From positions 248,001-312,000 of the forward strand of contig NZ_BBOJ01000005.1 of the NCBI RefSeq assembly GCF_000974445.1: a DNA stretch of 64,000 nucleotides, written 5' to 3'. Position 1 is the first letter of the stretch, and each line of letters begins with the position of its first letter. Origin of the DNA: Lentzea aerocolonigenes (GTDB taxonomy: Bacteria > Actinomycetota > Actinomycetes > Mycobacteriales > Pseudonocardiaceae). Shown here piece after piece: positions 35,956 to 44,076 of this stretch. The position numbers were made by a program, and so were the translations under genes. The notes below the pieces were generated by a model. The model worked only from the letters and a program-made list of their open reading frames with translations. It was not told the origin of the DNA and did not search any database.

Positions 35956-35977
35956 TGAAATCTCTCCTCATGACCAA

Positions 35978-36190
35978 GGTGAACCGCCTGCCAAGGGGCG
36001 ACGGAAGCTGGTCTCAGGCGTAGGGCTGAAGTCGTCGAAATAGCCCGCTCCGCACACCATAGGCCGGAGTGTGAGCTATTACCTGAAATTTGCGTGAGAA
36101 TCCGTTGAGGTCGCGGAACAGTGCGGCGTCATCACGTTCGACCTGGTGCTGGGTGTGCGGTCGGCGACAAAAGTAATTTGAGGTATTTCA
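35978..36190. other. Gene-free, comparatively AT-rich gap
   Basis: About 210 bp between the divergent HPF-like gene and the promoter at 36191. No coding frame; it should include the HPF-like promoter. Confidence 0.35.
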
Positions 36191-36217
36191 GTCGATCTCG
36201 GACGAAGAGGCGTAGGA
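36191..36217 (+). promoter_or_regulatory. Shared promoter motif GTCGATC-N14-GTAGGA, copy 3
   Basis: GTCGATC at 36191-36197 and GTAGGA at 36212-36217 with 14-bp spacing, as at 21793 and 28981. Here it precedes a 51-residue gene instead of a DUF5994-like gene. Confidence 0.6.
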
Positions 36218-36233
36218 TTGATTTGTCGAGAAC

Positions 36234-36300
36234 ATCTCGCACCTGAGCGGTCGTTTTCGGTCGAGACCGGCCTGACGCCGGTCCCTCACGAATCCAGCGC
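36234..36300 (+). promoter_or_regulatory. Diverged leader copy with a strong hairpin
   Basis: The first part (GAACATCTCGCACCTGAGCG) aligns with the leaders at 29021 and 21834, then diverges. A perfect 7-bp hairpin GACCGGC-CTGAC-GCCGGTC lies at about 36269-36287. No Shine-Dalgarno is in this loop; the gene starts 100 bp downstream. Confidence 0.5.
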
Positions 36301-36384
36301 GCCATGGGCCGCCGACGCCGGTGAGCACTTGTTCTCCTCGAACGCCCTTCATCCCCAAGCAGCACAGTCGAGAGAGTGGAAGAG

Positions 36385-36540
36385 ATGACAGCATCGACCT
36401 TCATGTCCCTGTACGAGCGCAGGCTCAAGCTGGTTCAGGACACCCTGACGGAGCATTCCGAACTCAGCGCCACCTCCGCACGGGCTCTCGCCGTGCGCGT
36501 GCTGGGCGCGCTGGACCACATCCCCGAGCGAGTGCGTTGA
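36385..36540 (+). CDS. Small helical protein, unknown family
   Basis: 51 residues from ATG 36385 to TGA 36540, too short for ordinary ORF cut-offs. The sequence is two amphipathic helices: FMSLYERRLKLVQDTLTEHS and ARALAVRVLGALDHIPERVR. A weak GGAAGAG lies directly upstream. Similar short helical proteins occur near stress regulators in actinobacteria as far as I recall; no function known. It is under the same type of promoter as the DUF5994-like genes. Confidence 0.55.
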   Translation: MTASTFMSLYERRLKLVQDTLTEHSELSATSARALAVRVLGALDHIPERVR

Positions 36541-36771
36541 TCGAGCAACGGACTGAGCACTCGTGAGCGCCTGCCGCCTGGGTTCGGCCCGGTCTTGACC
36601 GGGATGAGCAACCCTCGTGCGAGGCGGACCTCAACCTTCGAACGCCCAGCGGCCCAGCCGGTTTGCGACCGGCGTGGCAGGGAACTCCGAGCAGAGGCGG
36701 GCAGACCCTGCCAACTCACCGATGACCCCGGACCCCGGCGTCGGAAACCGACCCTGGAGGTGCGGACGTTG

Positions 36772-37932
36772 GTGAGCACCGACCACGGTGACGTGCCGCC
36801 TGACCGGAGTCCGATTCCCGCGGTGCTGAGAGTCAGCGCGGCGGTGAGCTGGCGCTTTCTCGTCGTCGTCGCGGCTCTTTACGTCGTCGGTGTCATCTTC
36901 AGCAGGCTGGCCGCACTGGTCGTGCCGCTCGCGATCGCGCTGCTGCTGGCCGCCTTGCTCGCACCGGCCGTCGATTTCCTGATGGCGCACCGGGTTCGCA
37001 GAGGTCTCGCCACCGCGCTCGTGCTGGTCGGCGGACTGCTCCTGCTCGGCGGGATGCTGACCTTCGTCGTGGTGACCTTCGTCAACGGCGTGCCGGACCT
37101 GGCAGCGCAACTGGCCCGCGGCATCGACACGATCTCCGGCTGGCTCGTCAACGGCCCGCTGCGGCTGAGCGAGACGCAGCTGCGCGACTTCGTCGATCGG
37201 ATCGTGAAAACCCTGCAGGACAACCAGTCCGGCATCACGACGGGCGCCATCACCACCGCCGCGACAGTCGGTGAGACCCTCGCCGAGATGCTGCTGGTGC
37301 TGTTCGCGCTCGCGTTCCTCCTCTACGACGGTCCCCGGATCTGGCAGTTCCTCATCCGCGTCGTTCCCGACGGACCGCGCAGGCGGGTCGACGTCGCAGG
37401 CCGGCGCAGCCTCGCCGCACTGGTGAGTTACGTCCGCGCCACCGGAGCGGTCGCGGTGGTCGACGCGATCGGCATCGGCATCGGACTGGCCGTGCTGCGC
37501 GTGCCCCTGGCGGTTCCGCTCGCGGCGCTGGTGTTCATCTGCGCATTCGTTCCGATCTTCGGTGCGGCGGTGGCCGGTGCCGTCGCCGTCCTCATCGCAC
37601 TCGTCGCGAACGGTCCCCTGACCGCGGTGATCGTCCTGATCATCGTCATCGCGGTGAACCAGCTGGAAAGCCACATCCTGCAACCGTTCCTGCTCGGCCG
37701 CGCGGTGAAGCTGCACCCGCTCGCGGTGGTGCTGGCCATCGCGGCCGGCCTGCTCGTCGCGGGCATCGCGGGCGCACTGCTCGCCGTTCCCCTGCTGGCG
37801 GTGCTCAACTCCGCGATCCGCTCCCTGCGCAGCGAAGCGGACGAACATGTGACACCTGGCGACGTGCACACCAGCCAACCCGAGGAGTCCGGACCGGACG
37901 AACCCGGCCTGGACACCGAAGCCGAGAAGTGA
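36772..37932 (+). CDS. AI-2E family transporter (PerM/TqsA-like)
   Basis: About 386 residues with eight hydrophobic segments. Family features: FSRLAALVVPLAIALLLAAL near the N terminus, LLYDGPRIWQFLIRVVP in the central loop, and the conserved C-terminal NQLESHILQPFLLGRAVKLH. Members export small molecules such as AI-2 or act as Na+/Li+ antiporters; substrate unknown here. Start: GGAGG at 36756-36760 is 8 nt before TTG 36769 and 11 nt before GTG 36772; either is possible, and the longer frame to 36595 is unlikely. The acidic C-terminal tail is cytoplasmic. Confidence 0.9.
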   Translation: MSTDHGDVPPDRSPIPAVLRVSAAVSWRFLVVVAALYVVGVIFSRLAALVVPLAIALLLAALLAPAVDFLMAHRVRRGLATALVLVGGLLLLGGMLTFVVVTFVNGVPDLAAQLARGIDTISGWLVNGPLRLSETQLRDFVDRIVKTLQDNQSGITTGAITTAATVGETLAEMLLVLFALAFLLYDGPRIWQFLIRVVPDGPRRRVDVAGRRSLAALVSYVRATGAVAVVDAIGIGIGLAVLRVPLAVPLAALVFICAFVPIFGAAVAGAVAVLIALVANGPLTAVIVLIIVIAVNQLESHILQPFLLGRAVKLHPLAVVLAIAAGLLVAGIAGALLAVPLLAVLNSAIRSLRSEADEHVTPGDVHTSQPEESGPDEPGLDTEAEK

Positions 37933-37976
37933 ACCCCCACGACCGCTCATCGCGGCTATGCACCCGGAGCAGCTAC

Positions 37977-39017
37977 ATGACCTCAACGCACGACACCCTC
38001 ACGAACACAGATGGCCCAGCTCGCGGCAGTGACTTCGCCCGCCTCACCACGGAACTCAAGGCCGCCGGCCTGCTGGATCGGCGACGCGGCTACTACCTGC
38101 TGCGGATGACCGCCAATGCGCTGCTGCTCGGCGCGATCACCGTGACGTTCGCGATGCTGGGCGACTCCTGGTGGCAACTGGTCACGGCAGCCGTCCTGGC
38201 CGTCGCCTCGACTCAGCTGGCCTTCATCGGGCACGACGCCGGGCATCGGCAGATCTTCGCCAGCCATCGCCACAACGATGTCGTGGGGCACCTGCACGGC
38301 GGCCTCACCGGCATCAGCTACCAGTGGTGGGTGGCCAAGCACAACCGCCACCACGCCAACCCCAACCACGAGGACCACGACCCGGACATCGAGATCCACG
38401 CGCTCGCGTTCAGCCGCGCACAGGCCACCCGGAAACGCGGCCTGTACAGCTGGATCACCAAGCACCAGGCGTTCCTGTTCTTCCCGCTGCTGCTGGCGGA
38501 AGCCGCCGTGCTGCGCATCTCCGGCCTCGTCGCGTTGTGCCGCAACGAACTGCGCAACCCGTGGCGCGAAGCCGCACTCCAGATCCTGCCGATGATCGCC
38601 TACCTGGCGGCGGTGTTCCTCGTGCTGTCACCTGCGAAGGCAGTCCTGTTCATCGCCGTGCACCAAGGCCTGATGGGCGTCTACCTGGGCTGCTCGTTCG
38701 CGCCGAACCACAAGGGAATGCCGATCATCGCCAACGGTCAGCGCCTCGACCACCTCCACAAGCAGGTGCTCACCTCCCGCAACGTCACCGGCGGCCGCTG
38801 GGTCGACGCCCTGCTCGGAGGCCTCAACCACCAGATCGAACACCACCTCTACCCGCACATGCCCCGCCCCAACCTGCGGCGCGCACAACCCGTCGTCGAG
38901 AGCTTCTGTCTCCGGCACGGCATCCCCTACAGCAAAACCACCCTGCGCCGCTCCTACGCCCAGGTACTCCGCCACCTGTACGACGCCGGCGCGCCGCTAC
39001 GCCATCCGGCACGCTGA
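37977..39017 (+). CDS. Membrane fatty-acid desaturase (acyl-lipid type)
   Basis: 346 residues from ATG 37977 (GGAG 9-10 nt upstream). Histidine boxes HDAGH, HNRHH and HQIEHH lie between paired hydrophobic segments, as in acyl-lipid desaturases. It is a second desaturase 4 kb from the first, on the other strand, with different box spacing, so a different position or substrate is likely. It begins 45 bp after the AI-2E transporter gene and may share its transcript. Confidence 0.92.
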   Translation: MTSTHDTLTNTDGPARGSDFARLTTELKAAGLLDRRRGYYLLRMTANALLLGAITVTFAMLGDSWWQLVTAAVLAVASTQLAFIGHDAGHRQIFASHRHNDVVGHLHGGLTGISYQWWVAKHNRHHANPNHEDHDPDIEIHALAFSRAQATRKRGLYSWITKHQAFLFFPLLLAEAAVLRISGLVALCRNELRNPWREAALQILPMIAYLAAVFLVLSPAKAVLFIAVHQGLMGVYLGCSFAPNHKGMPIIANGQRLDHLHKQVLTSRNVTGGRWVDALLGGLNHQIEHHLYPHMPRPNLRRAQPVVESFCLRHGIPYSKTTLRRSYAQVLRHLYDAGAPLRHPAR

Positions 39018-39183
39018 ACCGTTGCCCTCCGATGCTGACCAGTCCAACGGGACAGCAGTGCCCACCACAGCGGCGTTGGGACGCTCCGGAGGCCGCGCTT
39101 CCCTTCTCCGGCCGTGGCCGGTGCGACGCGACCGCTTCGATCTCGTCGCCGCTCGAAGTCCGGGACGCGGCCACGTGACCACG

Positions 39184-39780
39184 TCAGTTCTTGGAGGCGG
39201 CACTTCCGCCGTCGAGTACCGCCAGCGCGTTGCGGATGCCCTGCTCCAGGAGGTCGTCGGCGAGTTGCCGGTCGGTCAGAGCACGTGACAGCTGCAACGT
39301 GCCGACCATCAGGGCGTAGACGCTGAGAACCGCGGTGTGAGCCGACTGCGGATCAGATGGTGCGAGGCGGGCGGCGAAGTCGTCGATGATCGCGAGCATG
39401 CTGTCGGTGTAGGCCTGTCTGGTCGGGTCCCCGCACCGGCTGATCTCGTCGAGCAGGGCCGCGGACGGGCAGCCTTCCTCTGGATGGTCGCGGTGCTCGG
39501 GGGAGAGGTACGCGCGGACGATCTGCTCCACTCCGGCGCGGCCGGGTGCGACGGCCGCGAGTTGCTCGCGCTGGTCGCGCAGCTGGTCGGAGACCGCGGT
39601 GGCGACCAGGTCCTCCTTGGACTCGAAGTGCGCGTAGAAGGCGCCGTTGGTCAGTCCCGCGTCCGCCATGAGCGTGGCGACCCCGGAGCCGTCGATGCCG
39701 CTGCGCTTGAACCGGCGGCCCGCGGTCTCGATGATCCGCTGTCTCGTCGCCAGCTTGTGCTCTTTGCCGTATCGCGCCAT
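39184..39780 (-). CDS. TetR-family transcriptional regulator
   Basis: 198 residues from ATG 39780 (GGAGGAG 4-7 nt upstream). The N-terminal HTH reads RQRIIETAGRRFKRSGIDGS followed by MADAGLTNGAFYAHFESKED, a typical AcrR/TetR DNA-binding domain. The ligand domain contains a conserved C in EEGCPSAAL as in the YjdC/TetR_C group. It is divergent from the SDR-stub/oxidoreductase/hydrolase operon, with two copies of a direct repeat between them, so it probably represses both. Confidence 0.93.
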   Translation of the reverse strand: MARYGKEHKLATRQRIIETAGRRFKRSGIDGSGVATLMADAGLTNGAFYAHFESKEDLVATAVSDQLRDQREQLAAVAPGRAGVEQIVRAYLSPEHRDHPEEGCPSAALLDEISRCGDPTRQAYTDSMLAIIDDFAARLAPSDPQSAHTAVLSVYALMVGTLQLSRALTDRQLADDLLEQGIRNALAVLDGGSAASKN

Positions 39781-39808
39781 GTGCTCCTCCGCTGCCCGCC
39801 CAATGTTA

Positions 39809-39825
39809 GTACGATCATAATCTAA
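39809..39825. promoter_or_regulatory. TetR operator half, copy 1
   Basis: GTACGATCATAATCTAA. Matches 39871-39887 in 15 of 17 bases, in the same orientation, in the divergent gap between the TetR gene and its target operon. It overlaps the likely TetR-gene promoter. Confidence 0.55.
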
Positions 39826-39870
39826 ATCCGTTGGTTCTCTTGCCCTGGACCCCTGTCTCATCTTATGGTC

Positions 39871-39887
39871 GTACGATCGTAATCCAA
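39871..39887. promoter_or_regulatory. TetR operator half, copy 2
   Basis: GTACGATCGTAATCCAA, preceded by TGGTC so that CGTACGATCG forms a near-palindrome. It lies 16 bp before the ATG of the SDR stub and would overlap that operon's promoter. Confidence 0.55.
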
Positions 39888-39902
39888 TGGCTGGAGGCCA
39901 CG

Positions 39903-40052
39903 ATGACAACAGCACCGCCTGTAGCCGGCGACGAGTCGGTCAGCGCCGTCGTGGGCCAGGTGCTCGAACGTTTCGGGCGCCCCGACGTCCTGGTGAACAA
40001 CGCCGGAGTCGGCGCCAACGGCGTCCGCAAGCTCAACCGGATGGCGGGCTGA
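39903..40052 (+). pseudogene. SDR-family remnant (49 residues)
   Basis: ATG 39903 has GGAGG 7 nt upstream and follows the TetR operator directly. The product contains GQVLERFGRPDVLVNNAGVG, the classical NNAG segment of short-chain dehydrogenases, but lacks the N-terminal cofactor-binding TGxxxGxG and the catalytic YxxxK region. The remnant was probably created by an internal deletion that kept promoter, start and stop. It ends 1 bp before the oxidoreductase ATG, so its translation could still drive the next gene. Confidence 0.7.
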
Positions 40053-40053
40053 C

Positions 40054-41058
40054 ATGCGGGCGTTCATCGTCGATCGCTACGGGAAGAGCGGCAACACCCT
40101 GCGGGCCGGTGACGTGCCGGAGCCGGAGGTGGGTGAGCACGACGTGCTGGTCCAGATCCACGCCGCAGGCGTCAACGCCCTGGACGCCAAGATCAGGGAC
40201 GGGGAGTTCAAGCTCGTCCTGCCCTACCGCCCGCCGTTCGTCCTGGGAAACGACGTTGCCGGTGTCGTGATCCGGATCGGTGCCGGGGTGCGGAAGTTCA
40301 AGCCCGGTGACGAGGTCTACGCACGACCGGACAAGGACCGGATCGGCACCTTCGCGGAGCTCATCTCCGTCAACGAGGACGACCTGGCGTTGAAGCCGAA
40401 GCGACTCACGATGGAGGAGGCGGCCGCCGTCCCGCTGGTCGGCCTGACCGCCTGGCAGGCGCTGGTCGAGATCGCCGGCCTGCGCAAGGGGCAGAAGGTC
40501 TTCATCCACGCCGGTGCCGGCGGCGTCGGCACGTTCGCGATCCAGCTGGCGAAACACCTGGGCGCCACGGTGGCCACGACGACCAGCGCGGCCAACGTCG
40601 ATCTGGTCAAGCGGCTCGGCGCCGACGTCGTGATCGACTATCGCAAGGACGACTTCGAAACCGTGCTGCACGACTACGACGTGGTGCTGAACAGCCTCGA
40701 CAACGAGACGCTCAAGAAGTCCCTGCGCGTGCTGAAGCCCGGTGGCAAGCTCATCTCGATCTCCGGCCCGCCGGACCCCGCCTTCGCCGGGGAGATCGGC
40801 AAGCCCTGGATCCTGCGGCCGATCACGCGCGTTCTGAGTCATCGGATCAGGAAAGCCGCCCGACGTCGCCAGGTCAGCTACTCGTTCCTGTTCATGCGAG
40901 CCAGCGGGAAGCAACTGAGCGAGATCACCTCGCTCATCGACGCCGCGATCATCACACCGGTCCTGGACCGGATCTTTCCCTTCGAGTCGACCAACGAAGC
41001 CATGGCGTACGTCCAAACAGGACGCGCCAGGGGCAAGGTCGTCGTCAAGGTCAAGTAG
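40054..41058 (+). CDS. Zinc-independent medium-chain NADP(H) oxidoreductase
   Basis: 334 residues. MDR fold with N-terminal GroES-like domain (VLGNDVAGVVIRIGAGVRKF) and Rossmann site VFIHAGAGGVGTFAIQLAKH. The zinc-binding residues of alcohol dehydrogenases are absent, which fits quinone- or enone-reductase types. It starts 1 bp after the SDR stub and is followed 18 bp later by an alpha/beta hydrolase, so all are controlled by the divergent TetR regulator. Confidence 0.9.
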   Translation: MRAFIVDRYGKSGNTLRAGDVPEPEVGEHDVLVQIHAAGVNALDAKIRDGEFKLVLPYRPPFVLGNDVAGVVIRIGAGVRKFKPGDEVYARPDKDRIGTFAELISVNEDDLALKPKRLTMEEAAAVPLVGLTAWQALVEIAGLRKGQKVFIHAGAGGVGTFAIQLAKHLGATVATTTSAANVDLVKRLGADVVIDYRKDDFETVLHDYDVVLNSLDNETLKKSLRVLKPGGKLISISGPPDPAFAGEIGKPWILRPITRVLSHRIRKAARRRQVSYSFLFMRASGKQLSEITSLIDAAIITPVLDRIFPFESTNEAMAYVQTGRARGKVVVKVK

Positions 41059-41076
41059 AACCCTGAGGAGACTGTC

Positions 41077-41919
41077 ATGACCGTGATCACCGCTTACAAG
41101 GACGCCCCGACCAAGGCCATCGACATCGGCGGAGCGACGTTCGCCTACCGGGAACTCGGTCCGGACGGCGGCACGCCGGTGATCTTCCTCAACCACCTGG
41201 CCGCGGTGCTGGACAACTGGGATCCCCGTGTCGTCGACGGCATCGCGGCGAGGCGCCGGGTGATCACCTTCGACAACCGCGGAGTCGGCGCTTCACAGGG
41301 CAGGGCACCACGCTCGGTGGCCGCGATGGCACACGACGCCGTCGCCTTCATCCGAGCACTTGGCCACGACCGGATCGACCTCCTCGGATTCTCGTTGGGC
41401 GGCTTCGTCGCGCAGGTGATCGCTGAGGAGGAACCGCGGCTGGTCCGCAGGATGATCCTCGCGGGCACGGGGCCGGCCGGCGGCGAGGGCATCGACAAGG
41501 TCACGCCGGTCACTCTGCTCGACAGCCTGAAAGCCGCGTTGACCTTCAAGGATCCCAAGGAGTACCTCTTCTTCACCCGGACGGCCAACGGCCAGGCGAC
41601 GGCCAGACAGTTCGTGAACCGGCTGAAGGAACGAACGGACAACCGCGACAAGCCGATCTCCGTCACGGCGTTCCGCAACCAGCTCAAGGCCATCCACGAC
41701 TGGGGCCGGCAGCAGCCCTCCGACCTGTCAGTCATCCAGCAGCCGGTCCTGGTGGCCAACGGTGACCACGACAGGATGGTGCCGAGCAGCAACTCGGCAG
41801 ACCTGGCCCGGCGCCTGCCCCACGCCCACCTCACGCTCTACCCCGACGCCGGACACGGCGGCATCTTCCAGTACCACGACGAGTTCGTCGCCGAAGCTCT
41901 GGCGTTCCTCGAATCGTGA
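41077..41919 (+). CDS. Alpha/beta hydrolase
   Basis: 280 residues. Nucleophile elbow GFSLGG, acidic residue in NGDHDRMVP, and catalytic His in DAGHGG complete a triad; the oxyanion segment LNHLAAVLDNW lies after the first strand. It belongs to the esterase/haloperoxidase-like alpha/beta hydrolases; substrate not predictable. GAGGAG lies 10 nt before ATG 41077. It is the last gene of the TetR-controlled operon; a strong terminator hairpin lies 80 bp downstream. Confidence 0.92.
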   Translation: MTVITAYKDAPTKAIDIGGATFAYRELGPDGGTPVIFLNHLAAVLDNWDPRVVDGIAARRRVITFDNRGVGASQGRAPRSVAAMAHDAVAFIRALGHDRIDLLGFSLGGFVAQVIAEEEPRLVRRMILAGTGPAGGEGIDKVTPVTLLDSLKAALTFKDPKEYLFFTRTANGQATARQFVNRLKERTDNRDKPISVTAFRNQLKAIHDWGRQQPSDLSVIQQPVLVANGDHDRMVPSSNSADLARRLPHAHLTLYPDAGHGGIFQYHDEFVAEALAFLES

Positions 41920-42001
41920 CTGGGTGCTGCTCTTCCTCAGCGCTGCCGCTGATCGGCAGACCTGGACGGCACGAACCTGCGCACCTCATCCAGCAACAAA
42001 T

Positions 42002-42033
42002 GAGCCCGGTAGCAACCCATCGCTACCGGGCTC
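42002..42033 (+). terminator. Transcription terminator hairpin
   Basis: A perfect 12-bp stem, GAGCCCGGTAGC/GCTACCGGGCTC, with an 8-nt loop, 80 bp after the hydrolase stop. There is no U-tract, which is common for actinobacterial terminators. Confidence 0.8.
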
Positions 42034-42039
42034 AACTAT

Positions 42040-42255
42040 CCTGACCTGCAGAAACGCTTGATCAAATCGGTGCCCCCGGCAGGGCACACAGCAGATGGGA
42101 ACAGCTCCGACCAGGGGTTTCTTGAGGGGGCGGTTGGTCGTTGAGCACCGCGTATCGCTCGATCGGAGTAGCGGGCCGGTCTCGGCTCAGCTTGCCGGTG
42201 ACGACGAGCCGATGCCGGGGAGTCGCGCGTGATCTGGCGGTCTCCTCTGTGTCGA
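42040..42255 (+). repeat. Dispersed ~210-bp repeat, copy B
   Basis: Second copy of the element at 19120-19332, same strand; near-identical core 42068-42130 and diverged flanks. It lies between the terminator of the chromosomal-type operon and the SpdB-like gene, i.e. at the apparent left edge of the accessory island. Confidence 0.7.
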
Positions 42256-42385
42256 GCCGTGTTCAGGCGGTGGACGCCTTGCGGCGGACCGCTCTGCAGG
42301 GCCTCCGAGATCACGCTCCGTACTAGTTCAGCTCGAACACGTCGTGCTGCGCGACGTGCCCGGCCAGACCTGCCGTTGTGAAGGC

Positions 42386-42421
42386 GGCCCCGCCGGGTGC
42401 GTCACCACCCACGGCGGGGCC
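42386..42421 (+). promoter_or_regulatory. Very strong hairpin upstream of the SpdB-like gene
   Basis: GGCCCCGCC pairs perfectly with GGCGGGGCC, with GGGTG/CACCC extending the stem inward. It lies 20 bp before the Shine-Dalgarno AAGGAGGG of the next gene. It may be a terminator of incoming transcripts or an mRNA-stabilising 5' hairpin. Confidence 0.55.
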
Positions 42422-42455
42422 TTGACCCCCACCCTGTAAGGAGGGCGAGGACCCA

Positions 42456-43298
42456 ATGAGCGACGCTACAGAAACCGCACGTTCAGGCGAGGCTTGGCTT
42501 CCGCCCAATGGCGGAGTGACTCAGCATGCGACCGATCCGGCAACAGTTGTCCGCACCGTCACTGTGATCATGGGCGTCGTCGTCGCCCTCACCTTCCTGT
42601 TTGGCTTCGGCAACGTCCTCAATCTGGCGCTCCGGCTTGGCGTGCCCGCCTGGGTCGCACCGCTCGTGGCTCCTGCGGTTGATCTTTCAATCGTTGGGCT
42701 GTTGCTCGGCACGCGGCATCTGGCGCTCACCGGTGCTTCGCCGGAGGTGCTGCGGCCTGCTCGCCGACTGCTGATCTTCGCGAGCGTGGTCACGCTCGCG
42801 CTGAATGTGGCAGAGCCTCTGGTCGCGGGCGAGTTTGGTAAGGCGGCGTTCGACGCGGTAGGGCCGCTCCTGTTGATCGGTTGGTCAGAGGTCGGCCCTG
42901 GCCTCTTGCAAGCGATTGGCGCCACGAGTCGTGTGCCGGTCGTACGCGAAGTCGATCGGCCTGAGCCAGCTGTCGATGCGGACTTGGATGATGGCGCGCC
43001 GGAGACGGGGCCCGAACTCGAAGTGGACATCCCGCAGCAAGGTGAGGAGCGAGCAGTCGTTGGGCGCACGCCGGAGGCTCTCTTGGCTCAGGCCCGGCGA
43101 GAAGACGCGGCTCACCGTGCGGCTCACCAGAAGCCGATATCCGCTGACACGTTGCGCGTCCGGCTCAGGGTAGGGGCCACTCGGGCCCGTCAGCTCGTCA
43201 AGATCGTCCGGTCCGAGTTCGAGGAGCAGGTCGCCGTCCAGCGAGCCATGGGTGATGTGGTGAACGAAATGGAGGAGGCAACCATCATGGCTGCATGA
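42456..43298 (+). CDS. DUF2637/SpdB-like integrative-element membrane protein
   Basis: 280 residues from ATG 42456 with AAGGAGGG about 8-12 nt upstream. Four hydrophobic segments (VTVIMGVVVALTFLFGFGNV, APLVAPAVDLSIVGLLLGTR, LLIFASVVTLALNVAEPLVA, FDAVGPLLLIGWSEVGPGLL), then a long hydrophilic tail ending in an HTH-like KPISADTLRVRLRVGATRAR. This layout is typical of the DUF2637/Spd proteins of actinomycete plasmids and integrative conjugative elements. No integrase, excisionase or TraB is seen nearby, so it is probably a leftover of such an element. Confidence 0.75.
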   Translation: MSDATETARSGEAWLPPNGGVTQHATDPATVVRTVTVIMGVVVALTFLFGFGNVLNLALRLGVPAWVAPLVAPAVDLSIVGLLLGTRHLALTGASPEVLRPARRLLIFASVVTLALNVAEPLVAGEFGKAAFDAVGPLLLIGWSEVGPGLLQAIGATSRVPVVREVDRPEPAVDADLDDGAPETGPELEVDIPQQGEERAVVGRTPEALLAQARREDAAHRAAHQKPISADTLRVRLRVGATRARQLVKIVRSEFEEQVAVQRAMGDVVNEMEEATIMAA

Positions 43299-43368
43299 AC
43301 CGATCGTGTAGTGGCCTGGAACGGCCGTTCCTTGCTGGTCTTTCGCCGCGGTTGTCGATGCGGGGCAG

Positions 43369-44076
43369 CTAGCGAGGAATCTGCCAGATCTGTTGGTTCG
43401 CCGGATCCCAGTACCAGCGTTCTACGGCGGCAGTCCACAGGTACGGCAGTTCAGGTACGTCGACAATTTGCGGATGACCGGGCTGTCCGGGAGCTGCCGA
43501 CATGCCGTGATGATCGACGAAGACGGTGCGCCGGACCAGCGCAGTGGGCTGCCACTGCGGGTCGCCGACGAGGATCACAGGAACAGCGTTGGAGGGAAGC
43601 TGTAGGGCGGGGTTGTCGGGTGGCACGGGGATACGCCACTCGCGCTCGTGCAGCCAGTCCGATCGGTTGGCCCCGGCCTCGAACCGTACGGCCCAGCCGC
43701 GCAGCTCCGCCGGTAGCGTCGCCAGCTGCTCGGTGCGGGCGTACCAGACGGGCCCGCCGCCGAGGTCGTACACGGTCTGCCGTTGCAGAAGCAGGCCCCA
43801 CGGCGGCCACTGACGATGCGACAGCAGCCAGCGCAGATGGTCCAGCGGGCTTTCCGAGAGACACACCATCGGCGAGTCGGAGCCGAACGGCGCGAAGCCT
43901 CGGATTTGACCTTCCCACAGGATGTTGTGCAGCCGCTGCCACGGCTGTAGGTCCCGGATCGTCTGGGGCACTGTCGGCGTTATGGCTGCGGAGCTTGGCC
44001 GCCCGCAGAAATGGATCAGGAACTCGAACTGCGCCGGGCCTGCGGCGCCGAGCAATCCCGGCGGTTGCATCGTCAT
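43369..44076 (-). CDS. AbiGi-like protein, putative partner of the HEPN protein
   Basis: 235 residues. The pattern LHNILWEGQIRGFAPFG, MVCLSESPLDHLRWLL, WGLLLQRQTVYDLGGGPVWY and HEREWRIPV resembles the AbiGi group (short-term arrest or abortive-infection proteins), where a conserved CFTE/P motif is followed by GG-PV-Y; the match is by eye. ATG 44076 overlaps the stop of the ApeA-like HEPN gene by 4 bp, so the two are stoichiometrically coupled. No membrane segment. It could be the antitoxin, sensor or an ADP-ribosyl-transferase-fold effector. Confidence 0.6.
   Translation of the reverse strand: MTMQPPGLLGAAGPAQFEFLIHFCGRPSSAAITPTVPQTIRDLQPWQRLHNILWEGQIRGFAPFGSDSPMVCLSESPLDHLRWLLSHRQWPPWGLLLQRQTVYDLGGGPVWYARTEQLATLPAELRGWAVRFEAGANRSDWLHEREWRIPVPPDNPALQLPSNAVPVILVGDPQWQPTALVRRTVFVDHHGMSAAPGQPGHPQIVDVPELPYLWTAAVERWYWDPANQQIWQIPR

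Noticed and set aside
42036-42314. Minus-strand ORF beginning MISEAL, similar to the DUF5994 start MISEPL
   Set aside because: The similarity ends after a few residues and the upstream hairpin is absent, so it is coincidental; most of the frame is the dispersed repeat.
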